Assembly (NCBI GenBank): GCA_951799445.1
Contig: OX637290.1
Coordinates: forward strand, 22,624,987 to 22,688,986
Reading direction: 5' to 3'
Length of the DNA stretch: 64,000 bases
Source: Pseudisothecium myosuroides
Taxonomy: Eukaryota; Streptophyta; Bryopsida; Hypnales; Lembophyllaceae
This document shows positions 12,452-23,976 of the stretch, in pieces. Each line of letters opens with the position of its first letter. Position 1 is the first letter of the stretch. The translations under genes were made by a program, and so were the position numbers. The notes beneath the pieces were generated by a model that saw only the letters and a program-made list of their open reading frames with translations, ran no database searches and was not told the DNA's origin.

Positions 12452-12819
12452 AGGTAGCACTGCCCAATACCGTCATCTACCTAATTTCGACACCTACATG
12501 GCCCTTCCATTTGCGTTAGTGATCAATCCATTATCACAATCTTAGTAATCCTTTGCCATGATGGCAATGCACTTGAGAAGCGGGCACGTCAGCCCACGCT
12601 TTAAGAAGGATCAGTCCATGCTTCAACAAGGGTCTATTCATGCTTTAACATTTCATCTTTCAAAAATCACAGAAAATTCAATTCTTGTCAGAATCTCTTC
12701 ATTCTTTTTGCAAATGACTTCTCTCAACCTTTTCTATCTCTAAAAAATATGGGAGCTGACAAACATCTTCTCCAAAGTACCTAGATAGCAAATTTGTATG
12801 GTAATGGGTAGTTCTACCT
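12452..12819. mobile_element. TA-flanked element with AGGTAG ends, unit 1 only
   Basis: 368 bp starting AGGTAGCAC and ending TTCTACCT between TA dinucleotides. Units 2 and 3 have the uninterrupted TTTCAAGTTATATTTGAAAT here (unit 2 about 36694-36713). Confidence 0.6.
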
Positions 12820-13114
12820 TAATATTTGAAATCTATGATTCTATTTTTTTGACAATTTCTAACAAATGAATTTGCTTTTTATGTACAAAGGCTTTTAACT
12901 TTTGGTTCAATTTGAGCTATTTTCTTATATTGTTAAGCATATATTAAGTTACTCAATTTTGTTTTTGTGCATAGTCCATCTTTTGATTTTAGAAGGTTGA
13001 GCACATGTTGCAAACAATTGTGGATATGTTATATTATTTTAAGCACCAAGACTAGGTGGTTGTGGCAGCTGAGAAACATTATTTGACAAGACTACATCTA
13101 GAGCATTTTAAATT

Positions 13115-14942
13115 ATGGCAAAATTGGAGTTCATGGACAACCAACCTTCTTCATCAACAATGAGGCTATGTGAAGGTAATTTTCCTACCATTTCAAGCCA
13201 TCTTTCTATTTTGCTCTAGCATTTTTACTTTCATAAAGATATAATTGTGTGTCCTTACTTTCTTAAAGAATGTATGATTACCATCCAATGTGAAAGAATA
13301 GAGATGATTGTTAGTACATGAATGCCACTACCTATGGGTATACTTGAATGTTGATATGATATTCTTCTTCTTAATAGCTAAAGAATCTTGATTGTATAAA
13401 ATGAATGTGTGCAGATTTTGTTGCCAGTCTTGAGAGGAAGTTGGATACATACTCAAAAGATTTGGTGGCTTGTAACAAACGTGTGCAAATGATGCATGCA
13501 CTAGCATTCAACAACAAGCAATGTCAATATCTTGTTGATAAACTCAAAGAGGTCATTGAAAGTTCGAGTGTGTTTCTAAAGACATCACGTGGTGCACGCC
13601 TTGGATCATATGCACCTATGAAATTGGAAAAACATCTCTTAAGCTTCAAGCTACTCCTTGTGTTGGCTACTGAAATTGAAAGATTCATGGAAGGATGTAG
13701 CCAAGATGCATGGGTACCAGTTGCAATGACATTGACAAATGTGTTGGAGTTTGTTTCATCCATGGCATTTCATTTGGAATTGTGCCGAGTTGCCTTGTCT
13801 AGAAGAGGTGGAGCATTTGGAGGTCTAACCTTGGATCAAGTGGTAGACATGAGCAAGGATGTCAATGAAATTGTCAAAATGGAGGCTTCTATGGACAAAG
13901 AAGCTCTCTTGAAGAAAATTTCATTGGCTTTGCCTGCATTGCATGGAGATGAGAAGGATTTGGCAAGTTATTTGCTTCAAAGACTTTTGAGGGTTGCCCC
14001 AATTCCAAGCATACCTTTACCAGAACCCAAATGGGATTTCTCTCGATATTTGACTTTCTGGGGAAGTATCTCCAAAAAGGTGAACGAAGGGGTGTCCATT
14101 GGAAGAGGGGCTTCAGCTACTGTATTCAAAGCCAAGTGGTTGGGAATGGAAGTTGCAGTGAAAGTTTTCCATGGGAAAAATAATCCAGAGTTCAAAAAGG
14201 AAGTGGATATTCTTGCAGGATTGTGCCATCTCAACATCACATCCATGTTTTGTTACACACAAGAGAGGCAAAAGTGTTCTATTTTCATGGAGTTGATGGA
14301 TGGAGACCTGTTTACATTGATGCAACAGAGACTCAAAGTAAATCCTAATATCTCCTCCTTTCAATATTTGGGAAGTAGTTGACTTGATGCACCAAATAGC
14401 AGAAGGGGGAAAGTACCTTCATGAGCAAGGAATTGTGCATAGGGACTTGAAGTCGATGAACATTCTTGTCAAAAGTGTGAAGACACCAGGTATGGATTTG
14501 GAATATATACAAGCCAAAGTGACGGATTTTAATGTATCCAAAATCAAGAAAAGCAGCACCACAAACACAGAGCAAACAATGAATGTTGGAAGCAACAGAT
14601 GGATGGCACCAGAGTTGATTCAACTTCAAAGCACAGGCAATCAAATGATTGTTGGAACTAGCAAGCAATCAACACCAAAGCATCCTCATAAATGTGATAT
14701 TTACAGCTTTGCAATGGTGTGCTTTGAAATATTGACTGGAGAATTGCCTTTTGAGGACATTGACAATCCAAAGATGATGAAGGCAATGATATTGGAGGGT
14801 GATCGTCCAAAGCTCCCTGCCCAATGTCCTTTTCAACTGAGAGCTTTGATTGAAAAATGTTGGAGTGTAGAGCCAAAAAGTCGTCCAACTTTTGGTGACA
14901 TTTGTCGAGAGTTGAAGTATGTGAAGTTTGTACTAATGACAG
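13115..14942 (+). CDS. MLKL/DUF1221-like N-terminal domain plus Ser/Thr kinase, unit 1 (frameshifted)
   Basis: Exon 1 is 13115-13175 (start MAKLEFMDNQ, with an in-frame TAA immediately upstream) and exon 2 is 13415-14942; the phases join to give GAA GAT. The first 200 residues are helical with QCQYLVDKLKEV and VLEFVSSMAFHLELC, like the N-terminal bundle of plant MLKL/DUF1221 kinases. The kinase has GRGASATVF, the VAVK lysine, HRDLKSMN, DFN in place of DFG, and MAPEL. A 1-nt insertion near 14347-14352, compared with units 2 and 3, ends the frame at a TGA (14380-14382); the rest continues in another frame to ATGACAG|GTTAGT. This is either a pseudogene or an assembly error. The next exons are 15289-15305 and the TPR exon. 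Confidence 0.8.
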
Positions 14943-15288
14943 GTTAGTATTTGGATTGTCAAGGCTTTGCATTCCTAAACAATGTTCTTGTCTTGTTTTT
15001 TAGAATAGTGCTTAGTTTGTAATCATTTGGTTGTAGGTTCTTGTTGTTGTTGACATGAATGCATGATGTCTTTGTCAAGTGTTATTAAAATTTTAATGTT
15101 TATTACTCAAATGTTGCATACTGTAGTGTATAAATTTATTGTTTGTTGTGAAATGACAAACATAATTTAAATATGCAACACGAAACTTTTAAGCCCGAAT
15201 GGTTGTGCTTTTAGATTCCTTTGAAAGCTTTGCAATATGCAACCCTTGTAAAATTTTGAAAGTAACATCAATACTTTGGAAATTGCAG

Positions 15289-15305
15289 ATACCTGCGCAT
15301 CCAAG
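15289..15305 (+). CDS. 17-nt linker microexon, unit 1
   Basis: Preceded by AAATTGCAG and followed by GTACGC. With the terminal G of the kinase exon it reads DTCASK and leaves phase 0, which is exactly the phase of the TPR exon. The unit 2 equivalent is 39161-39177 (DTSASK). Confidence 0.55.
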
Positions 15306-15664
15306 GTACGCATGCAACTAGCGCCTTGGTGAAAATTTCAAGCTTTTATTGAAAATAGTTTGTGGATCTCAAAACTCATTTGATTTATTCAAACTTTGAT
15401 TAAATAAGTTTTGTGTTCCAAATATACTTGAGATTTGGATTCAAGTTCATGCTAATTAAATCATAGATGCATCATTGGGCTTAGTACCTCGTGCTGGAAA
15501 TTTATTATATATATACATCTACTATGTAAATTGTAGACTTAAGACTCTTTCGAATGGAATGAGTAGAAAAAAAAATTGACCTTACATTAAGGTTAAAGAA
15601 CCAAATTGGAGGATATTCACAAGATTGACAACCATTTTTAAAAAAAAATTTACCTTTATGAGGA

Positions 15665-15763
15665 GTCATGGGTAATTTAAGGGAATGATGGTAAGTATTT
15701 AGATGCATTGATGACTTGAACAAGGCTGATGCACTTTAGTCTAATGGTGGTTTTACATTGCAG
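15665..15763 (+). repeat. Decayed TPR repeat inside the intron before the unit 1 TPR exon
   Basis: The bases before the acceptor still align with a 102-bp repeat (ATGCATTGATGACTTGAACA, then AAGGCTGATGCACTT) but contain in-frame stops. The ACATTGCAG acceptor sits where the repeat normally has ACATTGAGT. Unit 2 has the same at about 39545-39644. Confidence 0.6.
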
Positions 15764-18700
15764 ACTTCTAGGGCAATTAAGAGAAAGATGGACAAGTATG
15801 CAGATGCATTGGAGGATTCCAATAAGGCTGATGAGCTTGAACCTAATGATGCTTTGACATTAAAGAAGCGTCGGGATATGGATCCCATGATGGTCAAATA
15901 TGTAGATGCGTTGGAGGACTTGAACAAGGCTGATGAACTTGAGCCTAATGATGCTTGGACATTAAAGAGTCGTGGGGATGTTAAGAGAATGATGGGCAAG
16001 TATGCAGATGCGTTGGAGGACTTGAACAAGGCTGATGAACTCAAGCCTAATGATGCTATGACATTAAGTGCACATGGGGAAGTTAAGATAATGATGGGCA
16101 AGTATGCAGATGCGTTGGAGGACTTGAATAAGGCTGATGAACTTGAGCCTAATGATGCTTTGACATTGAGCAGACGTGGGGAAGTTAAGAGAATGATGGG
16201 CAAGTATGCAGATGCATTGGAGGACTTGAACAAGGCTCATGAACTTAAGCCTAATGATGCTTGGACATTAAAGAGACTTGGGGAAGTTAAGAGAAGGATG
16301 GGCTGGTATAGAGATGCGTTGGAGGACTTGAACAAGGCTGATGAACTCAAGCCTAATAATGTATTCCCTTTGAAGAGTCGTGGGGAAGTTAAGAGTAGGA
16401 TGGGCAAGTATGCAGATGCGTTGGAGGACTTGAACAAGGCTGATGAACTCGAGCCTAATAATGTATTCACTTTGAAGAGTCGTGGGGAAGTTAAGAGTAG
16501 GATGGGCAAGTATGCAGATGCGTTGGAGGACTTGAACAAGGCTGATGAACTCAAGCCTAATAATGTATTCACTTTGAAGAGTCGTGGGGAAGTTAAGAGA
16601 ATGATGGGCAAGTATGCAAATGCGTTGGAGGACTTGAACAAGGCTGATGAACTTAAGCCTAATGATGCTTGGACATTAAAGAGACGTGGGGAGGTTAAGA
16701 GAAGGATGGGCAAGTATGCAGATGCAATGGAGGACTTCAACAAGGCTCATGAACTTGAGCCTAATGATGCTTTGACATTGAGTAGACGTGGGGAAGTTAA
16801 GAGAATGATGGACAAGTATGCAGATGCGTTGGAGGACTTGAACAAGGCTGATGAACTTGAGCCTAATGATGCTTTGACATTAATGAGTCGTGGGGAAATT
16901 AAGAGAGTGATGGGCAAGTATGCAGATGCGTTGGAGGACTTGAACAAGGCTAATGAACTTGAGCCTAATGATGCTTTGACATTGAGTAGACGTGGGGAAG
17001 TTAAGAGAAAGATGGGCAAGTATGCAAATGCGTTGGAGGACTTGAGCAAGGCTCATGAACTTGAGCCTAATGATGCTTTGACATTAATGAGGCGTGGGGA
17101 AGTTAAGAGAATGATGGGCAAGTGTGCAGATGCATTGGAGGACTTGAACAAGGCTCATGAACTTGAGCCTAATAATGCTTTGACATTGAGTAGACGTGGG
17201 GATGTTAAGAGAACGATGGACAAGTATGAAGATGCATTGGAGGACTTGAACAAGGCTGATGAACTTGTGCCTAATGATGCTTTGACATTAAAGAGACGTG
17301 GGGAAGTTAAGAGAATGATGGGCAAGTATGCAGATGCGTTGGAGGACTTGAACAAGGCTGATGAACTTGAGCCTAATGATGCTATCACATTGAGTGCACG
17401 TGGGGAAGTTAAGAGGTTGATGGGCAATGTTGTGGATGCATTGGAGGACTTGAACAAGGCTGATGAACTTCAACCTAATCGTGCTTTGACATTAATGAGG
17501 CGTGGGGAAGTTAAGAGAGTGATGGACAAGTATGCAGATGCATTGGAGGACTTGAACAAGGCTCATGAACTTGAGCCTAATGATGCTGGCACATTGAGCA
17601 GTCGTGGGGAAGTTAAGAGAATGATGGGCAATTATGCAGATGCGTTGGAGGACTTGAACAAGGCTGATGAACTCAAGCCTAATGATGGTTGGACATTGAG
17701 TAGTCGTGGGGAAGTTAAGAGTAGGATGGGCAAGTATGCAGATGCGTTGGAGGACTTGAACAAGGCTGATGAACTTGAGCCTAATGATGCTATGACATTG
17801 AGTGCACGTCGGGAAGTTAAGAGGAGGATGGGCAGTATGCAGATGCGTTGGAGGACTTGAACAAGGCTGATGAACTTGAGCCTAATGATGCTTTGACATT
17901 GAGTAGACGTGGGGAAGTTAAGAGAATGATGAGCAAGTATGCAGATGCACTGGAGGACTTGAACAAGGCTGATGAACTTGAGCCTAATGATGCTTTGACA
18001 TTAAAGAGCCGTGGGGAAGTTAAGAGAAGGATGGGCTGGTATGCAGATGCGTTGGAGGGTTTGAACAAGGCTGATGAACTCAAGCCTAATAATGTATTCA
18101 CTTTGAAGAGTCGTGGGGAAGTTAAGAGTAGGATGGGCAAGTATGCAGATGCGTTGGAGGACTTGAACAAGGCTGATGAACTTGAGCCTAATGATGCTAT
18201 GACATTGAGTGCACGTCGGGAAGTTAAGAGGAGGATGGGCAGTATGCAGATGCGTTGGAGGACTTGAACAAGGCTGATGAACTTGAGCCTAATGATGCTT
18301 TGACATTGAGTAGACGTGGGGAAGTTAAGAGAATGATGAGCAAGTATGCAGATGCACTGGAGGACTTGAACAAGGCTGATGAACTTGAGCCTAATGATGC
18401 TTTGACATTAAAGAGCCGTGGGGAAGTTAAGAGAAGGATGGGCTGGTATGCAGATGCGTTGGAGGACTTGAACAAGGCTGATGAACTCAAGCCTAATAAT
18501 GTATTCACTTTGAAGAGTCGTGGGGAAGTTAAGAGTAGGATGGGCAAGTATGCAGATGCGTTGGAGGACTTGAACAAGGCTGATGAACTGAAGCCTAATA
18601 ATGTATTCACTTTGAGGATGCGTGGGGATGTTAAGAGAAGGATGGGCAGTATGCAGATGCGTTGGAGGACTTGAACAAGGCTGATGAACTTGAGCCTAAT

Positions 18701-19060
18701 GATGCTTTGACATTGAGTAGACGTGGGGAAGTTAAGAGAATGATGAGCAAGTATGCAGATGCACTGGAGGACTTGAACAAGGCTGATGAACTTGAGCCTA
18801 ATGATGCTTTGACATTAAAGAGCCGTGGGGAAGTTAAGAGAAGGATGGGCTGGTATGCAGATGCGTTGGAGGACTTGAACAAGGCTGATGAACTCAAGCC
18901 TAATAATGTATTCACTTTGAAGAGTCGTGGGGAAGTTAAGAGTAGGATGGGCAAGTATGCAGATGCGTTGGAGGACTTGAACAAGGCTGATGAACTGAAG
19001 CCTAATAATGTATTCACTTTGAGGATGCGTGGGGATGTTAAGAGAAGGATGGCTAGTTGA
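15764..19060 (+). CDS. TPR-array exon of the kinase-TPR gene, unit 1 (with three -1 frameshifts)
   Basis: After a TTGCAG acceptor the exon reads TSRAIKRKMDKYADALED and then about 32 tandem 102-bp repeats. Each encodes 34 residues such as GEVKRMMGKYADALEDL followed by NKADELEPND, matching TPR positions Gly8, Tyr17, Ala20, Ala27 and Pro32. TPR arrays form a superhelix for protein binding. The main frame is open to 17860 (about 20 repeats). There GGGCAGTATGC replaces GGGCAAGTATGC, a 1-nt loss that also recurs near 18239 and 18647, each time leading to the same short out-of-frame tail and stop. The last frame ends KRRMAS at 19058-19060, the same end as unit 2. The full-length product is therefore not encoded as given. 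Confidence 0.78.
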
Positions 19061-19190
19061 GGACTTGAACAAGGTTGATGAACTTGAGCCTAATGGTGCA
19101 TTCACTTCAAAGTATTACGGGGAAGTTATAGGATTGTGAGGCAGGTTTACGTACATGCTTAGAGGGCATTGGCAAGGTTTATTATCTTGA
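19061..19190 (+). repeat. Decayed TPR repeat after the unit 1 stop codon
   Basis: GGACTTGAACAAGGTTGATG and later GGGGAAGTTATAGG show that repeat sequence continues past the stop with growing divergence. The counterpart in unit 2 is 44375-44520. Confidence 0.6.
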
Positions 19191-19269
19191 GTCTAGTGGC
19201 GCTTTTAATTTATTTAATGTAATTGTTTTTTTTCAAGTTTGTTCATCGAACATTAAATGACCTTCTTAA

Positions 19270-20189
19270 CCCTTAATGGACCCGTATGCATTTTTTGGCA
19301 ACATAATTTTTTTGGGTAGGTACATGTGACTAGGATTTCCGTATTTTGGGTTGAAATTTTAGTAGAAGGTGGGGATGAGGAATATCTTTCATTTGCATGA
19401 AATTTCATGACTTTGGGAAATAGGATTCAAAAGCTATAGCCTAATATGTTACTTTTTTTCATAACTGGGTAATTTGGGCAGATAAAAAAAATCACTTCTC
19501 TCAAAAACAAAAAATTTTGGTTTTCTAGATTTACATATTTGTGGAAAGCTTTGAATCATTCCATTTTGATCAATGAGTCAAAAGTTGTGAAGAGTTTTAA
19601 TTTGCGGGTAGTTGTAGATTCTCTACTCAAAAATAAACTTTGAAGTCCCTTATTTGACTCAGTTTTCAATATTTTGAGGAAAACAATCAAAATCATAGGG
19701 TGTAGATTGTTTATTGTAACATTGCGATCATTGGAATTGGTATTTTTTGATTCCATAGTTAAGTTCTTAACAATTTAGTATTTTGAATCATCCTCTACTT
19801 TTTTCTACCTTCTATTTTTTTCCTGTATGTTGTACGATTCCAAATGTAGTGAAATTTTTCAAGCATGTAGCCAACTTGATTTGAAGAATGAATTCAAGGG
19901 GTAACCATCATTTGGACATTTTTTCATACAAATGCGACCTTTTGAAGTGCAGCTGCCTAGTTTTTCGTAGGGCCAAAAAAAGGGTTTTTATCAATTCAAA
20001 TGCTAATATCTAGCAATCTACATGGTGGAAAATTCTGAATTTTTTTGATCATCTTGTCAAACCATTGCACTACAAGATCCTACGGTTAGGTTTGTCCCCC
20101 AATTTTTTTTCCCCAAAATTTGGTACTTGTAGTAGAGATGGTAGTTTTGGAGCATTTTGGGTGAAAACATAGTCATGGAACTTTAGGGG
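19270..20189. mobile_element. TTAA-flanked, CCC-terminated element (piggyBac-like), unit 1
   Basis: TTAA at 19266-19269 and 20190-20193 bound a 920-bp element starting CCCTTAATGGACC and ending GGAACTTTAGGGG. Ends and target match the piggyBac superfamily. It has no coding capacity, and the same insertion exists in unit 2 at 44587-46982. Confidence 0.6.
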
Positions 20190-23100
20190 TTAACTGCGCT
20201 TGAAAGTAGGAATGATGTCACCTAGAATGGTAAGAATCGGTATTAATATTTAGTTGATAGAATTTTGTCAACTGTAAACTCCCTTGAATGTTTATTGTTT
20301 TTGTACCAGTATGATCTTCTTTTGTTATTTGATATTGAAGAAATTATGGTTTTGTGCAAAATAGACTCATATTTAATTTTGGTTTATGACTTCATAGTGA
20401 AATTCTCAATAATTTGCTTTCAATGTTATTGTACTTACACACTTGTATATGTTTAATTTCTCAAGCATATCAACGTTATTTTGTCAATGCTTATTATATA
20501 ATAATGTTATTTTGATGATGGTCTTGATGTTGAAGTAGTTTGTTTGTATATAAAAATGGTGACACAAATGTTTATTTAGAATTTTGATAGTTCTCTTACA
20601 TGTTTCTGTTGGAAGATGAAAGTATACTAATTAATGAGATGTTGACATTGTTAAGATTGTATTCAATAAATTCTATTGATATTTGCATTTTTGGACCAAT
20701 CATAATCTTGGTTCATTAAATTATATATTTAGGTGTATTTAGGGTACTTTAATAAATATAAATTATATGTAGATTAAAATATTGATAGATTATGTTTATA
20801 TTCTTAATGTTGAGAAGAATTGCAAAAATATTCCGCGTTGTTGAATTACGACAAACAAAACTAGTGTTGGAAATGCAATATAACGATATTTATCAATACT
20901 ACACAAAGATACTAGTATACTACCAGTATACCACTGTATTGATATCAAATTATAGCCAAAGTGGTAGCAATCGTACTACAGCACTAAGTTTACTTCAACA
21001 ATGATAAACTTTTTGGGCTATTCCTCCATAGAGAATGGGCAGGTAATCAACTTGGCTTACACCATGTTAAGTGGCCAAAGATCAAATAACTTGTTTGGAA
21101 GGATTTTGTTGATAATTTATGGTGGTGGTCCTAGAGTGGAGTGCGGGACCAATTAGGAGGGGTTGCCAGTTAATGCTTTCTCGATCATGGGTTGTGGGCT
21201 CCATCGATCGTCACCGAATGCTCATCCGTCAATACTATTACATGTCCAGCACAAAGGTAATTCACTTATTATTTGGTCTCTTTTCAGCAGTTCAACATTC
21301 TCTGCCGAGTGTGGACCACATTCACAATGGCCCTTGAGGATAGCGAGGCAAAGTTGTGGGCAGTAGCTGGTCGATAGTTTAGTGAGTTTTTCAATTCTTC
21401 CAGATCCTTGCGTTCAATCGATTGTTGACTGAGTGCAAGGAGGGCACCCCGAAACCATAACTTTTTGCTATTGTTCTTAGTTATTACTATTATTAGACTA
21501 GTCAAATTTTCATATTCTCTTGTTGGCAAGTGAAAGGAGGTTCCAACGCACCAAAGAATGCGGCATTTGGATACCGTATACAAAAGTTATGAAGAGTCAA
21601 AGTTTTTTTGGGAGAGGTTCTAAAATCATTTCTTCCACTCATGTACATATTGATTTTGGAGATGTACATAGAGTGATGGTGGCGGTTTTGGGTCAGTGGC
21701 GCATTTGGGGTCCCCACCTTAAGTTACACTCTGGCTCTATACCATCAGATGAATTTAATTCAAATTTGCAGCAAGTAGAGGTTGCCAGGTTCATGATTTC
21801 AGATGTGCCATGGTAAACGTGGTTTGTTCCAAATTTGGTCCCGCTTGTGATTTGAAGCCCCTTGAAACTGGGTAAATTATTTGCACTTTGAATCAATATC
21901 AACTTCTTGTAGCGTAGAGAAATTGTGACAATGCATTCTCTTCAATCTAGGGTGATGGAATGCTCCCGGAAATCATTACATTGCATCTGGTGGAAAATGC
22001 AACAGAAAAAATGAAATGAAATGAAAACTCTGGTTCCTACGCAGTAGAAACACTAACTGAGGTATAAAAATTAGTGAAATCTCTCACACTAGATGTTGAG
22101 AGCTTGATACCCCTGCGTACTCGCCTTTATTGGAGATTTCCAAATTGAGCACAATTTTCAAATTGCCTCCATTCTCAGAGCACAAGTCTTGAATTCAGTC
22201 ACCCCTAGTGATTTGCAGGACTCTTCTGATGGTAGCTTTCCAAGCAAATCGACGATTCAGTTGATAACACAAGCAAATGTAACATGAAAGGGACACATTT
22301 ATTGATAGAATTGTTCAACGGGGGGAGATGAGAAGAGGTTTTTTTCACACCTATCTCATTTAGGATAGTAAAAAAAAATTGTTTGCTCTTTCCATGTATT
22401 CAGGTGCAGCCAAGATCACTTTCAGTATTTGGACTTGAAAATTCAAAGGTAGCTATGGCAAGGTAATTGAGTCTCATCACCAACTGTGAAGGCATTGAAA
22501 AGAGACGGCCATGTGAAAGCGTTCACTGGAATTGGCGTCTGCTTGTGATTGCTGCTAATGTACTGGGCAATGAAGAGAAATTATGATAAAATATGAGCTG
22601 GCAGGAGAAATTGGTATACAAACAACCCAATCAATCAATTTATTTTCCTAACGCTACTCAACTTAGAATTTGTTCCTGGCTTGCATCAATTGCATGATTT
22701 CCTAGGCTGTTGTTTGCGTCAAATTGGGTTGTAGTGGGGAATGAAGGCTTACAGTTAATTCAGGAAAGTTTTGCATGCCTATGTACACTCGGTAGACCTC
22801 TTTAACCCTGAAGCGCTCCGACCTCCAATTTTTGGACGACGGACAAACTTGAGAAGTCACAGTAGACAGATAAACAAGTAATTCTGTTCATCCATTTTTG
22901 GGGGAGTTCAGGCACAGGTTTCACATCCAGCGATGATGACAGTGGGAGTATTAGTGACTGTAAATGGAAGCTAAAAATATATGTTGTGCAACATGTATAG
23001 TTTATGGTAAAACTTTGATGTGCCTGAGTGCAATGGAGTGCTAAATTGACCTCTGTCGGTCAAATAATTTTGATGGGGAAGTAAGCGGTGGACAGAGATG

Positions 23101-23191
23101 CGTGTCTTTGTTTTTTTGAAGGAAATAAAGGCTAGAGATAGAAAATAGATTCCACAGCAGGGAACTTTCATCCCCAGAACATGAAGACATA

Positions 23192-23505
23192 AGGTAGGAG
23201 GTCCAGAAATGGAACATCTAAGTGCTGAAACTGAATTTTGGGGAGGTAAAACATCCTGAAATATTTTTCAGAAAATTTTCCTTGAAAGACAAGTAGAATT
23301 GAAATCTAACCCAAGTCGTCTCATATTTTTTGGACCTTTGTAGAATTAGTTACAAATTTTTGAAGTTGGAAAAAAAGTGGTCATTTGTGGTCATCAAAAT
23401 GGACCACCTCCTGAAATGTGCACAAGTGGTACATTGAAGAAAGCAAAATGTACCTCTGAGCCATGTTCCATTTTAATGCCTACTCTATTCTACAGCTTCC
23501 TACCT
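23192..23505. mobile_element. TA-flanked AGGTAG element nested in the piggyBac-like element
   Basis: Starts AGGTAGGAGGTCC and ends GCTTCCTACCT between TA dinucleotides, 314 bp. Its inside matches the reverse complement of 4661-4988 (shared ACTGAATTTTGGGGAGGT). Confidence 0.65.
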
Positions 23506-23526
23506 TAAACTAACACAAGATCGAAA

Positions 23527-23976
23527 TCATCGAATGCTATGTGTCACGCAGAGGAAAATTCCTGATCTCCTCATGCATATTATAGTAGTATTCCGTACTT
23601 TCACGGCACTTTTGTCAACGTGGGCATGCCTCTCCTCTGCTCGCATATTCTTCACTGAGCATTCTTCGCAAAGTCTGGTCTGCTCACTGAAAATGAGAGG
23701 ATATTTCGTTCTCTTGGAAGCCAAATGCATTGCAAGCTCTACATTCTTTGTGTCGTTGAAGTACTGCTTGTACAAAATAGTTGGTCTTCTTTTCCTCAAC
23801 ATACTCTGCACGATGGTAATTTTTTCATAATTTTTGGAGCATTTCTGTGAACTTTCTGGCATGAAAACATTGGAAGGTAGCAGCTGCCCATTAAAGTCAA
23901 TGCTGATTCTCTTGTGGTCAAACATTAAGAACTTCACATAAAATGCAATTTCCAAAAATTTTACAACAGATTCCAA
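23527..23976 (-). pseudogene. C-terminal remnant of a piggyBac-like transposase
   Basis: A 149-codon minus-strand frame. It contains RKRRPTILYKQYF, then a Cys pair (CEECSVKN) and CMRRSGIFLCVTH, spaced like the C-terminal zinc-ribbon of piggyBac transposases. The frame stops at TGA where that domain usually has the next Cys before Phe, so a Cys-to-stop change is plausible. The DDD catalytic part is absent. The placement inside a TTAA element with CCC ends supports the call; it still needs a profile search. Confidence 0.45.

Larger units (their letters stand above)
9000..13114 (+). other. Long leader/intron region of unit 1
   Basis: No protein gene seen. Short frames such as 10304-10489 are not kept at the same length in units 2 and 3. 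The part at about 10755-11010 and the shorter part at 11383-11462 look like diverged copies of the leader segment at 7612-7870, sharing CTTGTATTGTGAGTTGTT and the exon-like GTGAAGC(C/T)(G/A)T(T/C)GAGG. Confidence 0.45.

Noticed and set aside
15764..19060. Regularly spaced repeats as a CRISPR-like array
   Set aside because: The units abut with no unique spacers, are 102 bp, and encode TPR motifs in frame.
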